From QHXQ01 sp038322995 (GTDB taxonomy: Bacteria; Acidobacteriota; Blastocatellia; Pyrinomonadales; Pyrinomonadaceae): DNA of 23,662 nucleotides. The stretch is from contig JBBQGM010000083.1 of NCBI GenBank assembly GCA_038322995.1, positions 1-23,662 of the forward strand, written 5' to 3'. The position numbers and the translations under genes are program-made. This document shows, piece after piece, positions 8,631 to 15,137 of this stretch. The notes below the pieces were generated by a model. That model was not told the DNA's origin. It did not search any database and saw nothing but the letters and a program-made list of their open reading frames with translations. Every line of letters starts with the position of its first letter. Positions within the stretch are counted from its first letter, which is position 1.

Positions 8631-9893
8631 TCAAGGCGAAGATGTGACAGGCGGCGGGGCAGTCGTCTTAGCGCCGCCTGCATCGCTCTTCTGGCCCGCG
8701 AATTTCTCCGCCCAACGCACGCGCCCCGTGATCTGCATGACGACGAAGAGCGTCAGGATCGAGCCGATGGTGACGGCCAGGCCGGTGAAGCCTTTGAAGA
8801 AGAAGGCGTAGGAGAAAAGCACGAGGTAGATGAATTGCGCGCCGGCCGCCTCGCGCGTGGCGAAGCGCGTGCCCAGCACGAGCCGCAAGTAGCTGACGAC
8901 CAGAAAGATCGAGACGACCGCCGACACAGCGAACGCCGTGTGGATCGAGACGTGGTCGACCAGATACGCGAGCAGCAGGTGGAACGAGAAGAACGCGGTG
9001 GCGAGAAAGAAATAGTTCATCGGATGCAGTTCAAGGCCGCGCATCGTCGTGATGATGAACATGAGAAAGAAGAAGAAGAAGAGCGAGACGGGCGCGAACA
9101 AACTGATGCGGCCGGCGAGCGGCCCCGGTTGTAGCTTCTCCGGCATGCGCACGCCGATCTGGTAACCGCTGACCAGATTTTTATAGTTCCAGGCAAACTC
9201 CCAACCGTCAGCCGTCGCCTGCTTCTCGGTCGGCGAGAGTGTGTCGGGAAAATCAACGTCTTTGAAGTTGGTGCGCAAGCGTAGCTCAAAGTCGCGCACC
9301 TGCGCCACGTCGCCGCCGAAGTTGTAGCGCCAGTCGGTTAAGCCTTGCGAGCGATAGGCGATCTTCAGCGTCGCAGTTTGGCCGGGCGCGACGCGCGCCG
9401 TGCCGCTCGTTGTTCCTTGCCCGTTCGTTAAAGTCACGGGTGCGTCGTCAACGCTGAATTGCAAATCGTCGTAGATGGCGCGGGCGGCGGGGAAGCTCAA
9501 AGCGAAATTGACCTGCTCCTCCGTGGACGTATTGCGAAACGTGTACGCACCCGCGAAGTCCACTTTGTAAGTGCTGTACCAGAGCAAGCCCTTCTGCCGG
9601 TGCGCCAGCGCGAGCGCGACGTTGATCCGGCTGCCTTCTAGGGGCAGGCGCACCGTCTCCTCCTGAATGGTAACTTGCTTCTTCCCGTTCTCCGTCGTCT
9701 CAACCTTCTTCTTGAGTACGACCGCGGCCGTCGGCGGCGACTGATTCTGCGGTGCGCCCCAGTTGGTCACGACGTGGTCTTCGAGCGCTTCATCGGATGA
9801 GTAGGTGCGCTGGAAGATGGTCGCGCCGAGAATAAGCCACGCGGCGGTGGCGCAGGCGAAGATGACGGCGATGGCGATGATCCGTTTGAGCAT
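8631..9893 (-). CDS. CreD-like inner membrane protein
   Basis: This 420-residue integral membrane protein resembles CreD, the inner-membrane protein linked in E. coli to the CreBC regulon and envelope stress; its biochemical activity is not established. TM1 (residues 5-25) is followed by a large extracytoplasmic beta-rich domain (about 30-270) with a GLLWYSTYKVDFAGAY block. A cluster of about six membrane segments follows (SLFFFFFLMFIITTM, YFFLATAFFSFHLLLAYLV, AVVSIFLVVSYLRLVLG, FKGFTGLAVTIGSILTLF). HPMNYFFLATAFFSFHLLLAYLVDH matches the CreD C-terminal core. The tail is Ala/Thr/Pro-rich. Start ATG 9893 has AAGGGG about 12 bases upstream. No creB or creC is nearby. Length is close to E. coli CreD (about 450). 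Confidence 0.78.
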   Translation of the reverse strand: MLKRIIAIAVIFACATAAWLILGATIFQRTYSSDEALEDHVVTNWGAPQNQSPPTAAVVLKKKVETTENGKKQVTIQEETVRLPLEGSRINVALALAHRQKGLLWYSTYKVDFAGAYTFRNTSTEEQVNFALSFPAARAIYDDLQFSVDDAPVTLTNGQGTTSGTARVAPGQTATLKIAYRSQGLTDWRYNFGGDVAQVRDFELRLRTNFKDVDFPDTLSPTEKQATADGWEFAWNYKNLVSGYQIGVRMPEKLQPGPLAGRISLFAPVSLFFFFFLMFIITTMRGLELHPMNYFFLATAFFSFHLLLAYLVDHVSIHTAFAVSAVVSIFLVVSYLRLVLGTRFATREAAGAQFIYLVLFSYAFFFKGFTGLAVTIGSILTLFVVMQITGRVRWAEKFAGQKSDAGGAKTTAPPPVTSSP

Positions 9894-10153
9894 TGGTATT
9901 GCTTACCCCTTTCGCCGTGATTGTAACGCCTGACCCGCGCCTGGCGACAGGCGCACACGCCACGTCGTCCGGCTGTGGCTGACCACAGAGGAGCGGCCTA
10001 CGCCTGAAACTGAAGAACCCTAGTTGGTAACACAGCGGGCCCAGAGAGGCTTGCTTGCTCTCTGGGCCCGCTGCTGTCTGCCTTGTGTTCTCTCTTACTT
10101 GTAGTGGCCGGGCGCAAATGCAATCGCGCGCCGAACAAGGCTCTGTCAATCGG
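9894..10153. other. Intergenic region with three perfect hairpins
   Basis: This 260-base gap lies between two minus-strand genes. It holds stems at 9937-9943/9948-9954 (7 bp, GCGA loop), 9973-9978/9983-9988 (6 bp, CTGA loop) and 10033-10048/10058-10073 (16 bp, listed separately). A TACAAT on the minus strand (9920-9925) is a possible -10 for the CreD-like gene, with no convincing -35. No open frame here looks real. Confidence 0.45.
10033..10073 (-). terminator. Strong hairpin, probable terminator of the 643-residue protein gene
   Basis: The arms 10033-10048 and 10058-10073 are perfectly complementary over 16 bp, with core GCGGGCCCAGAGA and a 9-base loop. The hairpin lies about 80 bases downstream of the stop at 10154 on the minus strand and before the CreD-like gene. 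There is no clear T-run after it on the minus strand (TGTTACC), so it could instead be a processing or stability element. Confidence 0.5.
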
Positions 10154-12085
10154 CTACGACTTTTTCTCCAACGCGGCGCGCGCGATGGCGAGTGTGGCGG
10201 TGGCGCGTGGCGATTCGCCGGTGAACATTCTGGCTAACTCGACCGCGCGGCCCATGTCGTCGAGCGCGAGCGCGCCGAAGATGCCGCGCAGGTCGAGCGT
10301 CGGCGTATCGAAGTTGATCGTCGAACGGCTGTTCGGCGTCTGCACGCGCGCGGCGAGGCCTGCGTCCGCGCCGGTGAACTCGGCCGCGGCGTTAGCCGCT
10401 TTGATCATCTCACTCATCAACTCCCACGTACGATTGCGATCAACTTTGAGAAACTGCGTCGCGACCGCGACGAGGCTGCGCGCCCGGTCGGGATCGTCGC
10501 CGGCAACCCTGCGCGCCTCTGCGGCCGCGGCCTCAAGCGCTTCGATGGCGCGCGGGCAGTCGTCTTTGAGCAGCAGGCGCGAGGCCTCGGTCAAGCCCCA
10601 TGTGCGCTGCACGTGCGTCAGTTCGCCGGTCTGCGCCAGCCGCAAGACCTCCGCGCCATCCTTCTTCTGAATTGCGTTATTGACGCTCGCGAAGTCCACG
10701 AAGGCGCGCACCTGTTGCCGCAGTTCCGTGTTCTCGATCTTGGCTGCGAAATCGCGCGCCCGCGCATCACCATCGCGGGTCGCCGCCATCGCCGCGCGCA
10801 TGTAGGCCTGATCGCGCTGTGCCGGCGTCTCGGCGCTGTTAGCGCGGTCGAGCGCCTCTTGCACGGGATCGCTGCGCTGCTCTTCGCGCAGTCCGCGCGC
10901 CAGGTCGCGATCCATTTCGGCGCGTTCGGGGGCGGGCACGTCGGGGGTCAATGCGGCCAGGCGCGCACGCAGATCGGCGGCGATCTCAGGCGCGTGCTGC
11001 TCGATGTAAGGGAGCAGCCGCGCCGTGACGAAGTACGCGCCGTCGCGGCCCGCCGAACTGCGGTCTTGATCAAGCGGCGCGAGCGGGCGCAACAGAATCG
11101 CGGCCGCCGCCCGGCTGAACGCTTGCTGCACGGGCGCGGGCAAGTCTGTGGGCGGGACGATGTCTCTGCGTCGCTGGCTCACCGACGTGCCGCCGCCCGG
11201 CTCGACGACCATGTACAGGTGCGGCGTCAACACGTAGGACGAGAGCAGCAAGACTGCGTTCGCGTCCGCTTCAGGATCGCTCGCCGTGCGCGCGAGCAGC
11301 GCGACGTAGCGTTCGTCGGCCGCTTGCGGATTTTTCTCGCGCAGCATGACGAGGAATTCAATCGCTAACTGAAAGGGCCGCACAAGCGCGACATCGGCGA
11401 ATTGCAGCGCGCGTTCAACGTCGCCGTCGTTGAGAAATTCCATCGCCAGTGCCAACCGGCGCGTCACCTCCAGCGGCGTCGCGTGCGGGTCGGCCCGGCG
11501 CGCTGGCTGTTGCGGCTTCGCTTCGGGTGTGGCTGTCGTGGCCGCCGCGGCCGCGCTCGTCAGTTGACTATCTTCCTGCTTCTTCGCCCCTTCCAACTTG
11601 GCCAGCAACTCTTCGCCGAGCGCGCGGTCGCGTTTCGCCGCGAGCCGCAGCACTTCGCTGCGCACGTTCGGCCGGTTGAGGTTCGTCGCCAGCCGTGGGC
11701 CATTGCCTTGCGCGCCACGCTCCGACTGGCGCAACCGCAGGTTCTCTTGATCGGCCACTTCGGCCGCATCCCACGCGCGCCGAAACAGCGCCAACGCGCG
11801 CTCCTTGTCCGAGTCCCACAGGGCATCGGCGGCTTGGGCCTGTACGCGCGCGCGCAACGTCTCATCGTGGAAGCTGCGCGCTTCGTCGGCGAGCGTCGTC
11901 AACAGCGCGGTCGCCTGCGCGCGGCGCTCAGCGACGAGCGGATCGACCGCCGCCCCACGCACGGCCGCACCTGTTGCCGCGCCGGCCTTTTTCGGCTTCG
12001 CGGGGGGCGTCTGTGTAAACGTGGACGAAGAGATTAAGGTGCATAAACAAAGTGCCGACGCGAAGCGGCGTGCGTAATGCGACAT
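10154..12085 (-). CDS. Secreted helical-repeat protein of unknown function
   Basis: I do not recognise a named family. The 643-residue product has an N-terminal signal peptide (RRFASALCLCTLISSSTF, cleavage probably near residue 25), then a Lys/Pro/Ala-rich linker. The rest is almost wholly alpha-helical and rich in Ala, Arg, Leu and Glu. Its rhythm is like tetratricopeptide repeats: ALWDSDKERALALFRRAWDAAE, then ALEFLNDGDVERALQFAD-type units and LAWGL/LLKDDCPRAIEALEAA blocks. Similar proteins occur, as far as I recall, in Blastocatellia annotated as hypothetical. ATG 12085 has a strong AAGGAG 7 bases upstream. A 16-bp hairpin follows the stop. The likely location is the periplasm; a scaffold role is only a guess. 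Confidence 0.85.
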   Translation of the reverse strand: MSHYARRFASALCLCTLISSSTFTQTPPAKPKKAGAATGAAVRGAAVDPLVAERRAQATALLTTLADEARSFHDETLRARVQAQAADALWDSDKERALALFRRAWDAAEVADQENLRLRQSERGAQGNGPRLATNLNRPNVRSEVLRLAAKRDRALGEELLAKLEGAKKQEDSQLTSAAAAATTATPEAKPQQPARRADPHATPLEVTRRLALAMEFLNDGDVERALQFADVALVRPFQLAIEFLVMLREKNPQAADERYVALLARTASDPEADANAVLLLSSYVLTPHLYMVVEPGGGTSVSQRRRDIVPPTDLPAPVQQAFSRAAAAILLRPLAPLDQDRSSAGRDGAYFVTARLLPYIEQHAPEIAADLRARLAALTPDVPAPERAEMDRDLARGLREEQRSDPVQEALDRANSAETPAQRDQAYMRAAMAATRDGDARARDFAAKIENTELRQQVRAFVDFASVNNAIQKKDGAEVLRLAQTGELTHVQRTWGLTEASRLLLKDDCPRAIEALEAAAAEARRVAGDDPDRARSLVAVATQFLKVDRNRTWELMSEMIKAANAAAEFTGADAGLAARVQTPNSRSTINFDTPTLDLRGIFGALALDDMGRAVELARMFTGESPRATATLAIARAALEKKS

Positions 12086-12287
12086 GGGTTAACTCCTTCG
12101 GGCGGCGGGCCGCGTAGGCCGTGATGAGACTGCTATGGCCACTTATACGCCTGTGCCTGGGCGCGGTTCAAGAAAAGTTAGGGCGCTACGGGCGGGCTTG
12201 ATCAGGTCGGAAAACAGTCCGCGCTGTGCGGCGCGAACAGGGCGCGGCTCGGATGCACCGCTCCGCTTTGTCATTAGTGATCGCGCA
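12086..12287. other. Intergenic region, 202 bases
   Basis: This gap separates two minus-strand genes. It contains the AAGGAG Shine-Dalgarno of the upstream-facing 643-residue protein gene (complement of CTCCTT at 12092-12097). I see no convincing promoter pair, strong hairpin or small gene; a plus-strand open frame across it is the shadow of the Nfu gene. Confidence 0.4.
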
Positions 12288-12854
12288 TTAGAGCGCGACG
12301 ACTTCCAGTTCGGGATCGACTTCCTGTTTCAACATGCCTTCGATGGCCATGAGCGTGCCGCTGATCGAACTGGGGCAACTGCCGCACGCGCCCTGGTATT
12401 TAATCGTCAGCGTGTTGTCTTTGATGCCCATCACTTCGAGCCAGCCGCCATCGCCCGCGAGCGCGGGGCGGATGCGTTCGTCGAGAATTTCGTTGATGCG
12501 CAGCAGGCGCGGGTCGTCGCTGAGCAACGCGCCGAGCGCGCCGCCATCCGCGCCCGCCGCCGACGCCAGCGTTGCGCCGCCGACGGCCGCCGCAGCCGCA
12601 CGGATCGGCACGGCGAGACGGGGCAGCAGGTCGTCCCAATCTTCCGCGTCCTCTTTCTCGACCGTGATCATGTTGCCCATGTAAAAGACCGAGGCGATGG
12701 GCCCGATCTCAAATAGCGAGTGGGCCAGCGGATCGTCCGCCGCCTCCGCCGCCGTGTGAAACGAGCGCGCCGCGCCGTTCGTCACCGGCTCTTTGAGGAC
12801 GAACTTGACCGCGTTCGGGTTGGGTGTCTCTTCGATGTTATCAATCTTCGGCAT
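12288..12854 (-). CDS. Nfu-type iron-sulfur cluster carrier protein (NifU domain)
   Basis: This 188-residue protein probably holds a labile Fe-S cluster at a dimer interface and passes it to apo-enzymes. The N-terminal Nfu_N domain is clear (TPNPNAVKFVL at 10-20, then FEIGPIASVFYMGNMITVEK at 48-67). After an Ala/Gly-rich linker comes the NifU domain (about 117-188) with the CxxC ligands C157 and C160 in QGACGSCPSS. Order and length match the two-domain Nfu proteins of Bacteria and mitochondria rather than the three-domain NifU. ATG 12854 is preceded by GAAAGGGA about 7 bases away. A TATAAT on the minus strand (12887-12892) may be its -10. It is divergent from bshA. Confidence 0.92.
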   Translation of the reverse strand: MPKIDNIEETPNPNAVKFVLKEPVTNGAARSFHTAAEAADDPLAHSLFEIGPIASVFYMGNMITVEKEDAEDWDDLLPRLAVPIRAAAAAVGGATLASAAGADGGALGALLSDDPRLLRINEILDERIRPALAGDGGWLEVMGIKDNTLTIKYQGACGSCPSSISGTLMAIEGMLKQEVDPELEVVAL

Positions 12855-12886
12855 TACTTTTCCCTTTCAATAATTGCGACGCGCTC

Positions 12887-12892
12887 ATTATA
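12887..12892 (-). promoter_or_regulatory. Candidate -10 box for the Nfu gene
   Basis: The minus strand reads TATAAT, a perfect sigma70 -10. It lies about 33 bases upstream of the Nfu start, giving a leader of about 25 bases. No good -35 is seen at 16-18 bases (TTGCGC is only 12 away), so the call rests on the -10 and its position. Confidence 0.4.
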
Positions 12893-12991
12893 ACGTGCAA
12901 ACCCGCGCAAATCCGAACCGGCCCGCCCCAACTTAACTGCATGGCGGCGGCCGCCGCCGAAAAATTTAACATCGCCGCACGCAATCGTTCA

Positions 12992-13020
12992 TTGTCAAAT
13001 GGACGAAACAGGATTATCAT
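12992..13020 (+). promoter_or_regulatory. Sigma70-like promoter upstream of bshA / putative small RNA
   Basis: TTGTCA (12992-12997) is followed after exactly 17 bases by TATCAT (13015-13020). Each hexamer differs from consensus at one position, and the spacing is optimal. Transcription would start near 13027 toward bshA, whose ATG is 206 bases further on. Two hairpins and a repeat array lie in between. This is the best promoter I can see in the window. Confidence 0.5.
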
Positions 13021-13026
13021 GCCGGT

Positions 13027-13114
13027 AACTCGCTTGTCTCCCTGGACACAGGTTGAGACAAGTTGAGCACGAGAGGCAGACAGTAGCGAGGGCTGTCTGC
13101 CTCTCGCTAATTTT
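13027..13114 (+). ncRNA. Putative small RNA or attenuated leader with two hairpins
   Basis: Downstream of the 12992 promoter lie two clean stem-loops. Hairpin I is 13033-13040/13055-13062 (CTTGTCTC with GAGACAAG), extended by CCTG/CAGG (41-44/49-52) around a GACA loop. Hairpin II is 13070-13083/13093-13106, a perfect 14 bp stem followed by CTAATTTTAG. Promoter, compact fold and terminator-like end span about 90 nt with no open frame. It lies between two divergent genes (Nfu and bshA), where a terminator would otherwise serve no gene. It may be a free small RNA or a leader controlling read-through to bshA. It matches no RNA family I know. This is inference only. Confidence 0.35.
13070..13114 (+). 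terminator. Intrinsic-terminator-like hairpin before bshA
   Basis: A perfect 14 bp stem (13070-13083 with 13093-13106, CGAGAGGCAGACAG) and a 9-base loop are followed by CTAATTTTA. The T-run is short and interrupted, so termination may be partial. Its orientation suits transcripts heading toward bshA. Confidence 0.5.
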
Positions 13115-13227
13115 AGAGGCTAGAGATTAGAGGTCAGAGGTTAGTGAAGCGGTTGACTGCACTGACCTCTGACCTCTGACCTCTGACCTCTAACCTCTGA
13201 CCTCTAACCTCTGACCTCTGACCTCTA
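13115..13227. repeat. Inverted heptamer tandem repeat array abutting bshA
   Basis: The right part (13163-13225) is nine tandem 7-bp units: seven TGACCTC and two TAACCTC (units 5 and 7). The left part (13115-13142) is four units in inverted form (AGAGGCT, AGAGATT, AGAGGTC, AGAGGTT). The left arm 13115-13144 can pair with 13190-13219 at 27 of 30 positions, giving a very long hairpin with flexible register. Only 7 bases (13226-13232) separate the array from the bshA ATG. Period-7 arrays resemble the short tandemly repeated repetitive sequences known in cyanobacteria. Confidence 0.92.
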
Positions 13228-13232
13228 CTGTT

Positions 13233-14366
13233 ATGAATATCGGCATCACCGTCTATCCGACTTACGGTGGCAGCGGCATCGTCGGCTCGGAGTTGGGCAA
13301 GGAGTTGGCGCAACGCGGGCACACCGTCCACTTCATCGCGTCGGCGTTGCCCACGCGCTTGACCGAACTCAACGAGCACGTGCGCTTCCACGAAGTCGAG
13401 ATGATGTCGTACCCGCTCTTTGAGCATCAGCCGTACACGCTCGCGCTGGCGACGAAGATGGCCACCGTGGCCGAGACCGAGCAACTCGATCTGCTCCACG
13501 TTCACTACGCCATCCCCCACTCGATCAGCGCCATCCTCGCGCGCGAATCCTTAAAGCCACAACGGCGGTTGCCCGTCATTACCACCTTGCACGGTACGGA
13601 CATCACGCTCGTCGGCGCGGACAGATCATACTTGCCGATCACGCGCTACGGCATCGCGCAATCAGACGGCGTGACGGCGATCTCCGATTATCTCAAACGC
13701 GCGACGGCGGAAACTTTCGGCCTCGACAACGTGGAAGTTATTCCGAATTTCGTCTGCGGCTCCGAGTATCAACGCCGGCCCGTGCCGCACCTGCGCGCTG
13801 AACTTGCGCCGCACGATGAACCGTTGCTCGCGCACGTCTCAAACTTCCGCCCCGTCAAACGCCCCGTGGATTGCATCGAGATATTCGCGGGCGTGCTGGC
13901 GCGCGGCGTCAAGGCCCGCCTCGTGATGGTGGGCGACGGCAGCGAGCGCGGGCAGGCGGAGCATCGCGCGCGTTGTCTCGGCATCGCGGAGCAATGCGTG
14001 TTTGTCGGCAAGCAGGCGCGCATCGTCGATTATTTGTCGGCGGCGGACGTGCTGCTATTGCCATCGGAGCAGGAGTCGTTTGGGCTGGCCGCGCTCGAAG
14101 CGATGGCGTGCGAAGTGCCGGTCGTGGCCTCGCGCGTGGGCGGCGTGCCTGAAGTGGTGACGGACGGCGAGACCGGCTGTTTAAGTGAAGTCGGCGACGT
14201 AACGAAGATGGCGACTGACGCCGCGCGCCTGCTGGCCGACGAAGATATGCGCCGCGAGATGGGCCGGCGCGCGCGTGCCTCGGCCCTCGCGCGTTACAGC
14301 ACCGAGCGCATCATCCCGCGGTACATCGAATTTTATGAGCGCATCCTGGCCGCAGCGGGCAGTTGA
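13233..14366 (+). CDS. bshA: N-acetyl-alpha-D-glucosaminyl L-malate synthase BshA
   Basis: By family, BshA transfers GlcNAc from UDP-GlcNAc to L-malate, the first step of bacillithiol synthesis in the cytoplasm. The 377 residues form two Rossmann domains of the GT4 (GT-B) fold. Characteristic blocks are ITVYPTYGGSGIVGSELGKE (residues 5-24), LLHVHYAIPHSISA, TTLHGTDITLVGAD, VIPNFV, and the GT4 EX7E motif in SEQESFGLAALEAMA. The N-terminus aligns with where I expect BshA to begin, so ATG 13233 is firm. There is no Shine-Dalgarno sequence: the bases before it are the pyrimidine-rich end of a heptamer array. nth follows at a 10-base gap. bshC is not in the window. Confidence 0.93.
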   Translation: MNIGITVYPTYGGSGIVGSELGKELAQRGHTVHFIASALPTRLTELNEHVRFHEVEMMSYPLFEHQPYTLALATKMATVAETEQLDLLHVHYAIPHSISAILARESLKPQRRLPVITTLHGTDITLVGADRSYLPITRYGIAQSDGVTAISDYLKRATAETFGLDNVEVIPNFVCGSEYQRRPVPHLRAELAPHDEPLLAHVSNFRPVKRPVDCIEIFAGVLARGVKARLVMVGDGSERGQAEHRARCLGIAEQCVFVGKQARIVDYLSAADVLLLPSEQESFGLAALEAMACEVPVVASRVGGVPEVVTDGETGCLSEVGDVTKMATDAARLLADEDMRREMGRRARASALARYSTERIIPRYIEFYERILAAAGS

Positions 14367-14376
14367 GCAGCCGGCC

Positions 14377-15027
14377 GTGGCTGCCCTGGAAGAAAAGCCC
14401 GTCCGCTACATTATCCAGAATCTTGAGCGCGCTTACGGTGTGCCGCAGAACCAGCGCGCATCCGATCCGCTCGACATGCTGATCGGGATTATCCTCTCGC
14501 AAGCGACCAGCGACGTGAACAGCTACCGCACCTTCGCCGCGCTCAAACAGCGTTTCCCCACCTGGGACAAAGCCCTGCGCGCACGCGCAGCCACCATCGC
14601 CGCGACGATCAAAGCGGGCGGGTTGGCGAACCAGAAAGCGAAAGTCATCAAGCGTCTGTTGCGCCAACTCAAAGAGCAGCAGGGCACGCTCGATCTTTCG
14701 TTCCTCCATGATCTACCAGTCGGCGAGGCGGTTGCTTATCTCGCGCAGTTTCGCGGCGCGGGGCCGAAGACCATCGCCTGCACGCTTTTGTTCGCCTGTC
14801 GCAAAGATGTCTTTCCGCTCGACACGCACATCTTCCGCGTGCTGCGCCGCGTCGGTCTCATCCCGCCGCGCTGCTCCGACAAACGCGCGCACGAGATCAT
14901 GCAGGCGCGTGTGCCGCCCGGCAAGTTCTATTCCTTCCACGTCAACCTGATCCGCCACGGGCGCAAACTGTGTCGCCCGCGCGAGCCTCTGTGTGCGCGC
15001 TGCCCCATCGTCGAATACTGCGACTAG
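14377..15027 (+). CDS. nth: Endonuclease III (HhH-GPD DNA glycosylase / AP lyase)
   Basis: This base-excision-repair enzyme removes oxidised pyrimidines and cleaves the abasic site. The visible hallmarks are ILSQATSDVNSYRTF, the helix-hairpin-helix with catalytic Lys (FRGAGPKTIAC), the catalytic Asp (FPLDTHIFRVLRRVGL), and the complete C-X6-C-X2-C-X5-C ligand set of the 4Fe-4S cluster at the C-terminus (CRPREPLCARCPIVEYC). I chose GTG 14377 because it gives 216 residues, the normal Nth length, 10 bases after the bshA stop. ATG 14335, overlapping bshA, is also possible, and neither has a good Shine-Dalgarno. It is probably co-transcribed with bshA. The HhH is FRGAG rather than LPGVG, a mild variation. 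Confidence 0.92.
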   Translation: MAALEEKPVRYIIQNLERAYGVPQNQRASDPLDMLIGIILSQATSDVNSYRTFAALKQRFPTWDKALRARAATIAATIKAGGLANQKAKVIKRLLRQLKEQQGTLDLSFLHDLPVGEAVAYLAQFRGAGPKTIACTLLFACRKDVFPLDTHIFRVLRRVGLIPPRCSDKRAHEIMQARVPPGKFYSFHVNLIRHGRKLCRPREPLCARCPIVEYCD

Positions 15028-15137
15028 GGCAGACGCAAGTTTGATCTCGTCGCTGATATTGCGCAGAATAGGCCGCATGCGCCGTCGGCGCTTTAGCGCT
15101 CGGCTTAACGTCCTTGCCCGATTGGAGAACCGCGAAG

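Noticed and set aside
10613..12037. Plus-strand open frames opposite the 643-residue protein
   Set aside because: They are Arg-rich shadows. The minus strand has a signal peptide, a ribosome site and coherent helical repeats.
12135..12716. Plus-strand 193-codon open frame over the Nfu gene
   Set aside because: It is antisense to a clear Nfu/NifU protein with the CxxC motif and has no domain of its own.
10073..13102. Shared GCTGTCTGCCT beside the two big hairpins (10073-10083 and 13092-13102) as evidence of one dispersed element
   Set aside because: Only 11 bases are shared and the stems differ in sequence; chance is a sufficient explanation.
13115..13227. CRISPR array
   Set aside because: The unit is 7 bp with no spacers and there are no cas genes; it is a simple tandem repeat.
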